DNA from: Paraglomus occultum
Lineage: Eukaryota > Glomeromycota > Glomeromycetes > Paraglomerales > Paraglomeraceae
Direction: 5' to 3'
Assembly (NCBI GenBank): GCA_910592205.1
Contig: CAJVPJ010000758.1
Span: forward strand, 1-17,311
Length of the DNA stretch: 17,311 nt
Shown: positions 9,376 to 17,311 of the stretch, one piece after another
How positions within the stretch are numbered: position 1 is the stretch's first letter
Layout: each line of letters begins with the position of its first letter
The notes under the pieces: generated by a model
Told to the model about the DNA's origin: nothing
What the model saw: only the letters and a program-made list of their open reading frames with translations
The model's database searches: none
Program-made: the position numbers and the translations under genes

Positions 9376-9874
9376 TCACATGGTCAAAAGTTCTGAATAA
9401 TGAGAAACGTTTATCCGATGACCTTTAATTAGTACGCGAAATAATCCCCAAAAATTCAGGACAAATCGGATTGTTCCTAATGCTAATACTAAAAGTGCAG
9501 GACCAAGTGTAGGAACTACATTAACCACTGATTGTGCCGAAATCGACAGAAACCGGTTTATGCTAACGAAGAGGAAAGAAAAAAAAAGGAGCTGCATAGT
9601 CGAATGCAACGCTCAACATCAACAAAATGACGTAAAATTCGATAACACAAGGTAATAACAATAATGACTTTCGAGCACAAAGACGTATGATCCGATTTCT
9701 TTGATTCAGAATGCGTAGCAAAATGTGCACAATTTTTCGATATAGTAATACGCGAGAACCTATGACATGAGAAAACATTCAAAGGCGTATTTTAAGTGAT
9801 ACGCAGATGCAGAATGATATAGAGACTAGATAAAGAAAATTTGCGCTTTTTTCCGTATTGCCAAATCGAGGCAT
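9376..9874 (-). CDS. Possible small multi-exon membrane protein, unrecognised
   Basis: An ATG at 9874-9872 opens MPRFGNTEKSANFLYLVSIS, a polar start followed by a hydrophobic stretch like a signal peptide or anchor, and stops after about 31 codons unless spliced. Further down, a frame ending at 9376-9378 contains the hydrophobic NVVPTLGPALLVLALGTIRF then VLNFWGLFRVLIKGHR, which looks like a transmembrane helix with a basic flank. A pyrimidine-rich tract ending TTCGTTAG (near 9561-9570) is a plausible acceptor for this last exon. I could not find a set of splice joins that keeps phase throughout, so the gene model is unresolved. No family is recognised; it may be non-coding. Confidence 0.3.
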
Positions 9875-10272
9875 CGTTCCGGAAATACGCGCGAAGGCAA
9901 AATACAAAGAATAGATAAAGAGCAAATTCTAGCTTTGACGTGTGACAAAGCGGAGGGATGTAACGTTACAAAGCCAAAGTACGCTATTCCTAATGTGTAT
10001 CTTCGGCAATAAACTGGTCATGGGATAACTGCGCATATGAAAGTTGTCACACTCGGCACGATTAGAGTTTTTTTTTTTCTTTTCTGTTTCTCCCAAATTA
10101 TGATGTCAATAGGTGATATGACGACACTATACTGTACACAATTTGGAATATCAATAACAATGACGTCAAAGAAGCAAGCATTCCCCAAGAATAGCAAAAG
10201 GTAGCCATTCGAAATCCTTCACACAAGATAGAACAATTTGGGGCATATGCACCCGTAAGCACCAGCTACTAT
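9875..10272. other. Intergenic, nothing recognised
   Basis: AT-rich sequence between the possible membrane-protein ORF and the short ORF downstream of NOL12. It includes a GTAACGTTAC palindrome and a poly-T run near 10070. No supported feature. Confidence 0.35.
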
Positions 10273-10470
10273 TCAAGGGGGTGAAGGTCCTCCCAGTCTC
10301 CAAATGTCGTCAGTTTTATTTTGGTCTATCAACGATGGCGCAATGGCCCAACAAAACTCTTTGTTTTCCAGGTGGGGAATTTTGACCCAGCCTTCTTTTA
10401 GTCTACAATTTCCGCACAACAGAATTAATTTTTCCCAATTACCATCACATAACCCACAATAAATAAACAT
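10273..10470 (-). CDS. Short cysteine-containing ORF, 65 residues, unrecognised
   Basis: An ATG-started ORF begins 34 nt downstream of the NOL12 stop codon, on the same strand. Near the N-terminus it has two CxxC pairs, CGLC and CGNC, separated by 11 residues, the kind of spacing seen in half of a zinc-binding site. The rest (WVKIPHLENKEFCWAIAPS) has no motif I know. It lies where the NOL12 3' UTR should be, so it may be chance, a second ORF on the same mRNA, or a fragment of an old gene. No start context or promoter distinguishes these options. Confidence 0.3.
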   Translation of the reverse strand: MFIYCGLCDGNWEKLILLCGNCRLKEGWVKIPHLENKEFCWAIAPSLIDQNKTDDIWRLGGPSPP

Positions 10471-10504
10471 TTGAGCTCGAATTGAGTGAGCGACCCAAGC
10501 AATT

Positions 10505-11063
10505 TCAAAAAAATATCTTCTCCATTGTACTCAGTTCTTTTTTTATTTGTTCACCCGAAAATTCTTGTTTGACAGTAACTGAACGAGGATCTTGTTTATC
10601 TTCTTGCTTGCGCTTGGATAGAATCGTCTCGATTTGAGCAATTCGATCTTTTGATTGCTTGCGTAGATTCTCGCGTGACTTGCGAATCACATTCAGGTCA
10701 ATTAGATTGATTGCTGCCCAGAGCCGTTCGAAAAGATCTAGTGACTATAATTTGTACTTACTGCTTTTTTGGCTTCGGCTTTCTGCTTCTTGGCTTTTTG
10801 CTTTGCTGCTTCAATTGCCTTTTTTCGTTGCTCAGTCTTTCGTTTATGGAATCCCGTTAAATAATCTCTGCCAAGGAAAAAAAAAAAAGACAAGTGAGCT
10901 TTCGTTTGCGCTTACAGATTCGAATCCTCTGCCTGCAATTCGTGGGTCGTACTCACCTTCTTGCTTGCTCGTCAAACACAATCTCTTTCACTTGCTGAGA
11001 TTTTCGCTTGCGCTTTCGCGCGTAGATTTTTGGACCCGCAGAGAGTACGTTCAATGTGTCCAT
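10505..11063 (-). CDS. NOL12/RRP17 family nucleolar pre-rRNA processing protein, 3 exons
   Basis: Members of the NOL12/Rrp17 family are small, basic nucleolar proteins; yeast Rrp17 is a 5'-3' exonuclease involved in 5' end formation of 5.8S and 25S rRNA. Exons on the minus strand are 11063-10957, 10867-10762 and 10678-10505; the introns are 89 and 83 nt with GTGAGT and GTAAGT donors. The spliced protein has 128 residues. Residues 30-46 read FDEQARRDYLTGFHKRK, the family signature, split by intron 1 inside the RR pair. The rest is a Lys/Arg/Gln-rich helix (EQRKKAIEAAKQKAKKQK) and then SRENLRKQSKDRIAQIET, with the conserved block ending in a short variable tail. It is shorter than the usual 180-220 residues. 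The third acceptor (CGCAAG) has a weak pyrimidine tract but keeps the frame. Confidence 0.9.
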
Positions 11064-11541
11064 TACGCAAGACAATTTTTTTTCTTCGACAGAATTCGAT
11101 TGTGATGTCATACAATATGCATTATTACATTTTCAATGAGAGTTCATGTGATTCGGGTAACGTTACTCTGGTGTACAAACTCCCTCATTGGATTGAGTAA
11201 ACAGTCGGAACGGCGAGGAGATAGCGACAAGATTTCGGGTTTAACGGTGTGTGACTCATCATGAAGTATAAACGTTAAATACGACTCTAGACTTAATAGC
11301 GTTAGTTTCCAAAATGGTAATATATTTTTTCATGTTTATTTCCTTAGACTTGTCTATAGTTAAGTATAATACAAGAAATATTATTTGTTCATAGCTTTTC
11401 ATATTTCATTAGTGAAATAAGCGAAACAAAAATGTCTATACAATTCTATAAGCAGATTGTGTACATAATTACAAGAAAGCATAAGATAATATGTCAAAAC
11501 AACCAATTTGACCATGCTTCATTTTCTCCACTGTCTCGTAA
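11064..11541. other. Spacer between NOL12 and the acidic hypothetical gene
   Basis: This should contain the NOL12 promoter and the 3' end of the upstream minus-strand gene. It is AT-rich, with a small GGTAACGTTACT palindromic stretch near 11157-11168. Open frames on the plus strand near 11100-11200 are low in coding character and are not called. Confidence 0.35.
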
Positions 11542-11913
11542 TCACTCTGTGGATTTCCTGACTCCAATGTCCTCGAGATTTGGAAACAAACGTTCCTGCA
11601 CGTTATCTTCACTTTCATCGTCACAACCGCTCTCGTATAATAGAACGTCGTCGGAGATATTTATTTCATTTGTTTCGCTGTTGTCAAACCGTATTGTATT
11701 CCTTAGTTGTGAAATAAACGTTTCGGTATCGGCCTGGAAGTTTTTCGATTTCCGCCTTTGCGAGTGACTTACGCACGACGAAATAGTCTTAAATAACGGG
11801 GTTGATATTGTTCGAACGGCGGAATATGTGCCAGTATCATTTGCGTCCATGGGACTAGCGATGGCGCAGATATCACTACTTGGTGTGGGCAAGGTATTGC
11901 TTGGTGAGTCCAT
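11542..11913 (-). CDS. Hypothetical acidic 123-residue protein, single exon
   Basis: An ATG-started intact ORF. Residues 1-50 are rich in Ser, Thr and Pro (MDSPSNTLPTPSSDICAIAS). A short basic patch SQRRKSKNF follows, with the basic residues around 52-57. The C-terminal half is acidic and looks disordered (ISDDVLLYESGCDDESEDN). There are no membrane segments and no domain I recognise. The composition (Ser/Thr-Pro start, basic patch, acidic tail) resembles nuclear regulatory proteins, but that is only a compositional remark. An AT-rich stretch with a poly-A run lies just upstream (11930-11990). It shares strand with NOL12, whose start is about 480 bp away. It could be one exon of a longer gene. 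Confidence 0.55.
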   Translation of the reverse strand: MDSPSNTLPTPSSDICAIASPMDANDTGTYSAVRTISTPLFKTISSCVSHSQRRKSKNFQADTETFISQLRNTIRFDNSETNEINISDDVLLYESGCDDESEDNVQERLFPNLEDIGVRKSTE

Positions 11914-12932
11914 AATTCAGTCGGATAGCGAAAATTACAAGTTTTTAATTTTTGTTTGTTTTTATTTTTCCTTTGGAAAAAAAAAGTTGTAGGAAGGACA
12001 ACAGAATATTTTCATCGAGTGATCCTTAATCGCCCTTTTTATGTTAAATTTCGACTGCGTCATCACCTGCGCAGAGTTGCACCCCAACCACTGTGACATC
12101 CTTTGTGTATACCCTCCAATAACAAAGAATGCAAAGTAACCTACGCCAAGAGGGCAGTCTTTGTCGAGACCCAAATTGTGAAACTACTGCACTCGGCAAG
12201 TGTTGACTGTTTGGGAAGAATGTTTCACACGTGGCGTACTCGTGGTTAAGAATGATTTGGTGGGTTGTCTTCATATGGTAATTATACGGGTACAGTCAAG
12301 GTGACGTATATGCAGGTAGCCGAATGGCCGATCAGAAAGCTTACATATTCTTGGTTAAATATCTTGGTCAGTGGTCTCACATGATCGAAAATCGGACTAG
12401 TTAGTCCGGATGCAAAGAAAATTTCTTGTAACGCATTAAATCCTCTTATTATTATAGACACACTATTTTTCGCTACCATATATTGCCATGAATAGGTGTA
12501 CACAATCTCGGTTGCCAATTTACCTCAAGTCCTGATACACACAGTATGTTACCCAAAAATTTGTTTGAAAGTTGTTCGAAGGAATGATACGATAGATAAG
12601 CATGTCATGTTTGTTATTCTTTGGCTGGCAATCCATGTCATGACAACCCAACCTCTTAGCATTAACCATGTTGTGCAAGTTCATTGCATGGTAATGTTTT
12701 TAATTTATCAAATTCGTTTGACAAAGGTATTCCCCACATCAGCTCACCATCTCAATAACGCTTTACTCACAATCATGGCAGCCGAGGAATTTTCTTATTG
12801 AAATTTGGCACAACTGCTTGTTGCTGTAATATAATATCATATAGTACAAGGAGATGTATTCTATGAAATTATTGTTCCATAACCGTTGGAAAGAGATGGT
12901 TAAAGGTCAAACGTTAGCGAAAAAAGACTGCC

Positions 12933-12933
<1 letters not shown>
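11914..12933. other. Gene-poor region with unconvincing open frames on both strands
   Basis: Several 55-100 codon open frames exist on both strands (for example minus 12282-12518 with NSVSIIIRGFNALQEIFFAS, and plus 12496-12801), overlapping one another. None shows a recognisable motif, and the two strands compete for the same bases. They may be relics of a transposon or chance. A 16-bp near-perfect palindrome, CGGACTAGTTAGTCCG, lies at 12393-12408. Confidence 0.35.

Positions 12934-12975
<42 letters not shown>
12934..12975. repeat. Perfect (CTG)14 microsatellite
   Basis: Fourteen uninterrupted CTG triplets (CAG on the minus strand) span 42 bp. No supported reading frame runs through it, so it does not appear to encode a homopolymer in any gene of this window. 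Confidence 0.95.
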
Positions 12976-12977
<2 letters not shown>

Positions 12978-14023
12978 CTGATACTCCTCCCGCTTAATCT
13001 TGTACTGTAATATGACTTGCGTATCAATAACAAACATGTGTTGGAAGCGTACAAGTGATGTAGTTTTTTGTATAGACACAACAATATTAGTTGCTACAAC
13101 ATAAGGGTTATTCTAGCTTGCAGAGAGAATACAGAAAACGTTCATACATCTAATAAATGAAGTCACTATTACAGAAAGTGAGACTAAATTTGGCGTATGT
13201 TCATCCATGATGATGCCACAAAGAATATTCGATCGGAATGTGTCACCTGCGGTTCATGTTAGCTAAAGACCGTCAATATTAGAAAACTCAGCATACGTTG
13301 TTAAAAATAGTATATACAGTAGGCAGCGCAGGCTTTATAACTAGATCAAATCCCTTTAATGATTCATTCTCTCGGATATGTAGTGTGAATAGCTAATCCA
13401 TATACGATTAGGAACATCCCTGGATATTCAGTGGAATGCATTTTAGATAAATACAAGTAAAATCCAACGTACAAGATACCGAATAAAAGGGAATACCAAG
13501 GGCGAACATTTTATTCGCTTGTTGGGTTAAAATGAGGACTCTTTCGAAGCAAAATGCATCGTATCATGCATGGTATATCCATGCTAAATCTCAGAAATGA
13601 GCTATTCATTATCGGACTCCTCGCCATAATCGGCAGTTCATTCGCTTAACGTTTTTCTGCTGAGGCATGGCTGCTTTGGTAATTTACCAGTACGGACATT
13701 TCACTAATGAATTTGCTACTTTCAAGAATTTTAGTTGTTTGGGAATTTCTAGACGTAAAATTTGTCTTCTTAAATAGATTTCGACTTTTTTGAATGAAAC
13801 GAGTAATTATTATCTTGGTTATGGTCAGTGTAATTGGTATGTAATGGGGACCGGGTTTTTAAAATGCGAGAGACAATAAGTACTTTAATACAAGTTTGTT
13901 TTGCAAGTTCTTAGATTCCCACGATTATTATTACAATTTGTCAATTTTGCTATTAAATAATAGTAATAATGGATGTCCAATTCTGAAACGACGCTTACCC
14001 TCAATGTATCGTAGAGCATTGAG
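12976..14023. other. Intergenic, nothing recognised
   Basis: AT-rich non-coding sequence. The stretch CTGGATATTCAGTGGAATG near 13420-13440 loosely resembles TTGGATATTCAATGTCAATG near 973-994, but no repeat boundaries can be drawn. Confidence 0.35.
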
Positions 14024-14025
14024 TA

Positions 14026-14714
14026 TAGTACCCCGGGTACGGAGGGAGTACTATTTCTAGAGGGATACTTTGAAATTCCTTCACATAATGATGTGATTGG
14101 TCAATTTATCATATTAAATTTCATCAGAATTTATCTCATACTAACGCGAAAGGTGCCGAAGTTGGAATGCTTTAGAAAACTTGCCAATCATTTATATCAG
14201 GAGAAGGTATGTAGTGTAAGATTCATACAGTTCATGGTTTTCAACGAGTTGATCGTCTATTAACTTTGTTTAGATGAAAAAGAGATATTGTGATTGGATG
14301 GCAAATGAAAATAAAAGAGTACGCTCGTACAGGAAAAAGTCAAGCGACCCATCCTATGAGACAGTTTGTCAAAGCATCTTGGGGAGATGTTGATACAGTC
14401 CTAATCAGAAAAGTCGTTCAAGTGTTGCGGTATTTCTGTCAAACGGGACGGAACGGAAAACGATTTGATTTTTAATTACGTCACAGAAGTTGAAGATCAA
14501 ACTTCGGGGAAACCCTCCGCTTGTTAACAACCATAATTAGATTGGGGATAATATTATGATGAGAATGAATTGAATTATGCAAGTCTTTGGGATAATTAGT
14601 TCCTGTATAGTGGTTTTTGTGCTGAGATACTGTATATCAATGATAAATAATATTCATACTGCTGTATGACTACCACAATATGATATTTGTACCCGGGTAC
14701 ATTAAGGGGTACTA
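14026..14714. mobile_element. 689-bp decayed pogo-like element with TA-flanked short inverted ends
   Basis: TAGTACCCC at 14026-14034 is matched in inverted orientation by GGGGTACTA at 14706-14714, and each is flanked by TA (14024-14025 and 14715-14716). Both ends also carry a palindrome close to the terminus, GTACCCCGGGTAC on the left (14028-14040) and GTACCCGGGTAC on the right (14689-14700). The interior holds a scrap of pogo-type transposase on the plus strand (see the next entry). Ends, flanking TA and internal protein fragment agree on a Tc1/mariner-pogo class element with a large internal deletion. The inverted ends are short, so the exact limits are uncertain. Confidence 0.55.
14290..14475 (+). 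pseudogene. Fragment of pogo/Tigger-type DDE transposase
   Basis: The frame contains QFVKASWGDVDTVLIRKVVQ (about 14362-14421) and ends FCQTGRNGKRFDF with a stop at 14473-14475. Pogo/Tigger DDE transposases end with a pattern of the type WVxxAWxxVxxxLIxKSFxxCGI followed by a D-rich phrase. Here the spacing of the VK-SW-DV-LI-K residues fits, while the CGI block has degenerated. No methionine start, HTH or catalytic aspartates are present. The match is from memory of the family and moderate in strength. Confidence 0.4.
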
Positions 14715-14779
14715 TATTCAGCGCTTTACTATGTCTTAAAGATTCTAATAAGAAAACTGGGGCGATTTTATGGTATTTA

Positions 14780-14817
14780 AGACTTAACCATTCAGGTTTA
14801 AGCTTAAGGTGGTGCGA
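14780..14817 (+). repeat. 38-bp dispersed repeat, copy 1
   Basis: AGACTTAACCATTCAGGTTT continuing into AAGCTTAAGGTGGTGCGA; it matches 34 of 38 bases of the copy at 16725-16762 in the same orientation. Similarity stops sharply on both sides. It may be the end of a transposable element or a solo terminal piece. Confidence 0.6.
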
Positions 14818-14839
14818 GTTATCAACCAAATTTGGGCTA

Positions 14840-16390
14840 GATCGTGTGAAATTAACAGGCTAGCACTATGACGAGACATTTCGGAAAAGTATTTTGTTAA
14901 TTGGATCTCTGCTAATATTTATATGCCCGGAGAGAGGATAGAAATTTTGGTCTGTTTATCTCTAGTGTAACACCCCATTACTATTGTTGGCTTAACACAT
15001 ACGTTTAGTAATAATGAAGACCGAATTGATCAATATTAGTAACGCAAATTTGTAAAATTTACGGTTAGTAATATAAGTGATAGACGTTATTGTTAATTAA
15101 TTGCTATCAGTTATTAAAGACTAATATTAATCAAGACTAGTCGCCGTCTTTAAGTATAATTGACATGAATGCTACTTGCTGAATTCATGCGTAGTTGTAC
15201 TAGTCGTTTAGACAAATCCTTTCTTATGCAAATCCTCCAATACTTGTTTATTGAAATAATATTAGTTTTAATGCTTGTCTTTTGATGTGTCTATGATCAC
15301 ATCATAGTAACCCGCAACGTTTTTCAGTTCATATTCTATTGTGATTTGCGTTCTTCTCTACTAGTATCTACGATAACGCTCCATTATTACGCCAACGTTC
15401 TTATTGTTTATGAGACGGTTTGGTTTGTGATTAACATGTGGGAATTTGGGGGCTAATCAAATTGTTCAGACCATTAATATCGCGGGTAAGAATGAGATCG
15501 CATAAAGATTTAATTTCAGGGCATGACCCCTGCAAGCGTACAAGTTTTTTGTCGATGTAATCTTAAATATTATCTGTGTCAAAGCACAATGTCGTAAATA
15601 AGCACCCCCCGAATAACCTCCCATTTCGTCCATCAAACTAGTTACTTGTAATAGAATTGCATGCACGCTCGATCGATCTGACTTGCAGTTAATTGTTTAA
15701 AGTGTGGTGTAAAGCGCTTGGAATATTAAAGTCGTTTAGACGAGAACTAGTTAGCTTTATTGAATAAGACAAAGATCTTTTAACATATGTGTTCATATCT
15801 TATTCAAATGTTTTTCCGCCTTTTCGTCATTAGTATTTTCGCAATTTGTTTTAGTATAGCTAAAGCTATTAGATCTGTATAGAATAATCGATATACTTTT
15901 ACCAATATGGTCGTAACTGTATTTCATAAACTTAAACTCGCTCGCAATATCATTTTACGTATAGTTTTGTAACTTGTATCAGTTAACGCTTATTTCTCTG
16001 TTTAGCAACAGTTTTGCCGATTTTTGTCTCTACATTTAATTATTGTAAAGGCAAAATAACGTCAAGATCAAATACTAAAATATGTATGTGCAAAATTTTA
16101 TTCAATTTGGGTGCAAGAAATAATTTAAACGCAATATTAGTCAAACGAATGTAAATGACAATACGTGAATACAAAATTTTTATGTTGTTACCTGTCATTT
16201 TTTTTTACAAGCAAACGACATCTCGATCAAATTTATTCTTTTTCAATTGGTGGTGCTTGGAAATGCGTGACTTAGGAAAAGCAAAAATTTAGGTCACTCT
16301 GGAATTCGGAATGGACATGTATGTCAGATTGGAATCATAAAGAAAATCAGGTAACAGCATTATTTTATTGACATTAAGATATTACCTCGA
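14840..16390. other. Intergenic, nothing recognised
   Basis: AT-rich, with no supported gene, RNA or repeat boundary. Short open frames on the minus strand (for example 15466-15666) lack coding character. Confidence 0.35.
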
Positions 16391-16470
16391 CCGCATATAA
16401 ATACACAGAACGATGTACCTCATTAACATTACTGCATTGACGATTATGAGAGAGGCAGTTTAAGTTACAA

Positions 16471-16548
16471 ATGACAGCAGCTTTGCGACAAGCACATCGA
16501 GCCGTTGCACAACTAGTCTTACAACTACTCCAATCTTGGTTAAATTAA
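16471..16548 (+). CDS. Possible 25-residue small ORF behind a TATA-like box
   Basis: ATG to TAA encodes MTAALRQAHRAVAQLVLQLL followed by QSWLN, a strongly helix-forming amphipathic sequence. A TATA-like ATATAAATA lies at 16395-16403, about 70 nt upstream. A 19-nt palindrome (16535-16553) overlaps the stop codon. Short ORFs of this size are common by chance, so this is only a candidate. Confidence 0.2.
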   Translation: MTAALRQAHRAVAQLVLQLLQSWLN

Positions 16549-16553
16549 CCAAG
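16535..16553. repeat. 19-bp perfect palindrome
   Basis: CTTGGTTAAATTAACCAAG has 9-bp arms around one central base. It may be a protein-binding site or chance. It lies between the possible small ORF and the kinase gene. Confidence 0.5.
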
Positions 16554-16724
16554 CTTTGAGCCGAAGGTGCTTTATTACTTTGCCAAAATGCATTGAGTTA
16601 AAGGATACGTTAAGTTGGTAGTTTTTTCACTTGTAGGCAAATACAATTGTGAGTAGACATCGCCCGATCTGACATATCATCGTGAAAGAAACGTTAGTGT
16701 ATTAGTAATAGTAAAATCGGATCA

Positions 16725-16762
16725 AGACTTAACCATTTAGGCGTAAGCTTAAAGTGGTGCGA
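16725..16762 (+). repeat. 38-bp dispersed repeat, copy 2
   Basis: AGACTTAACCATTTAGGCGT continuing into AAGCTTAAAGTGGTGCGA; the same repeat as 14780-14817 with four substitutions, 1945 bp apart and in the same orientation. Confidence 0.6.
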
Positions 16763-17001
16763 CATAAATATTCAAATGACCTACGCCGGCAAAGATAGCT
16801 AGTAGGAGACGCGCACGATTTTATTTCAGTATCTTTTTAACTCAGCCCAACATTTTAATTTATTTAAACGGAAGAGGAGTAAAACTTTGAATTATATGTT
16901 TATTCAAAGGATGTTGGATCGCTAAAACTAATATCGTAGATTGACTTTAATATTTATACGAACAGAACTAATTTCTGTTTTCGTAATCCGAACTACATCC
17001 C

Positions 17002-17311
17002 TTACTCCTCGTCAACATGCGACAAGCTCAAATCTGATAAGGGAGGTAACTGGTGAGAATTTCTTGGTTTGGGCAGACCTCCAGTAGGTAAGAGCGTGCT
17101 GGAATATTTACTCTCCTTCTCGAGACGTGACAATGGTTTTACATCGTTATGATAAACGGCATTCCACACGTTGTCACTAGATTTATCCTTTTTCATGCCT
17201 ACAATAAGCTCGTGAGTATCATTCCAAAGTGTCCATGCATCAGGACGCTTATCAGGATCAGCATCACAACACCGCTCGGCAAATTTCTTGTATTCCTCTG
17301 GCGCAGAATCA
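17002..17311 (-). CDS. Protein kinase, C-terminal part (gene continues past the right edge)
   Basis: The visible 102 codons start at the window edge with DSAPEEYKKFAERCCDADPD then KRPDAWTLWNDTHELIVG. This is subdomain XI of a eukaryotic protein kinase: the CW/CC-D-x-DPDKRP motif with its invariant arginine, followed by the last helix. A Ser/Pro-rich tail of about 63 residues follows (KPLSRLEKESKYSSTLLPTG, ending LSLSHVDEE), with the stop at 17002-17004. The catalytic loop and DFG lie outside the window. The motif style (Y..FAERC.D.DPDKRPDA) matches the large tyrosine-kinase-like (TKL) families of Glomeromycotina; this finer assignment is inference. The next base upstream of 17310 belongs to an incomplete codon, so an exon boundary further right cannot be excluded. 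Confidence 0.8.
   Translation of the reverse strand, partial: DSAPEEYKKFAERCCDADPDKRPDAWTLWNDTHELIVGMKKDKSSDNVWNAVYHNDVKPLSRLEKESKYSSTLLPTGGLPKPRNSHQLPPLSDLSLSHVDEE

Noticed and set aside
10336-10346. TGGCGCAATGG resembling a tRNA A box
   Set aside because: No B box, no cloverleaf and no T-run terminator at suitable distance.
10917-10926. GATTCGAATC resembling a tRNA T-loop
   Set aside because: It lies in NOL12 intron 1, and no acceptor or anticodon stems can be built around it on either strand.
10659-11105. Plus-strand open frame opposite NOL12
   Set aside because: It is the complement of the Lys/Arg-rich NOL12 exons and their introns; the minus-strand model has a family signature and splice sites.
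12044-12518. Minus-strand open frames that might be spliced into one gene
   Set aside because: No motif, no consistent donor/acceptor pair, and plus-strand frames of equal quality overlap them.
15202-15741. 12-mer AGTCGTTTAGAC at 15202-15213 and 15730-15741
   Set aside because: Too short to count as a repeat, and similarity does not extend beyond it.
1-17311. CRISPR array, bacterial operon or defence island
   Set aside because: No direct-repeat/spacer pattern and no prokaryotic gene layout. The introns and gene families are eukaryotic.

Overview
This looks like an AT-rich nuclear contig from an early-diverging filamentous fungus. A Glomeromycotina (Rhizophagus-like) source is the best guess. 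The reasons are short spliceosomal introns (62-119 nt) with GT...AG ends, intron-split conserved eukaryotic genes, long gene-poor stretches full of decayed DNA transposons, and a protein-kinase C-terminus of the TKL style that is abundant in those fungi. This assignment is inference; no rRNA or barcode is present.

Layout. Positions 1-4740 are mostly a transposon and gene graveyard. They hold a 178-bp TA-flanked Tc1/pogo-type MITE (192-369), a broken coiled-coil coding fragment (446-731, minus), a frame-disrupted pogo/Tigger-type transposase tail (1188-1680, minus), a foldback Mutator-type MITE with a 9-bp target duplication (2413-2608), another decayed coding fragment (2931-3189, minus) and an isolated G-quadruplex-type run (3275-3305). 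Positions 4741-8782 hold one gene on the minus strand, the RTP1/TANGO6 homologue. I could reconstruct it as 13 exons giving a continuous 978-residue protein. Positions 9376-9874 may hold a small membrane-protein gene (weak). Positions 10505-11063 hold a 3-exon NOL12/RRP17 family gene, with a short cysteine-containing ORF just downstream of it. Positions 11542-11913 hold a single-exon acidic hypothetical protein. Positions 11914-17001 are again gene-poor, with a (CTG)14 microsatellite, a 689-bp pogo-like element carrying a transposase scrap, a pair of 38-bp dispersed repeats and a palindrome. The right edge carries the 3' end of a protein kinase gene (minus).

All supported genes lie on the minus strand. 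RTP1/TANGO6 (assembly and nuclear import of RNA polymerase II) and NOL12/RRP17 (pre-rRNA processing in the nucleolus) are both housekeeping factors for the transcription and RNA machinery. Their adjacency does not by itself imply co-regulation. I do not see an operon-like or defence-like system. The most interesting structures are the foldback MITE and the layered pogo-family remains.
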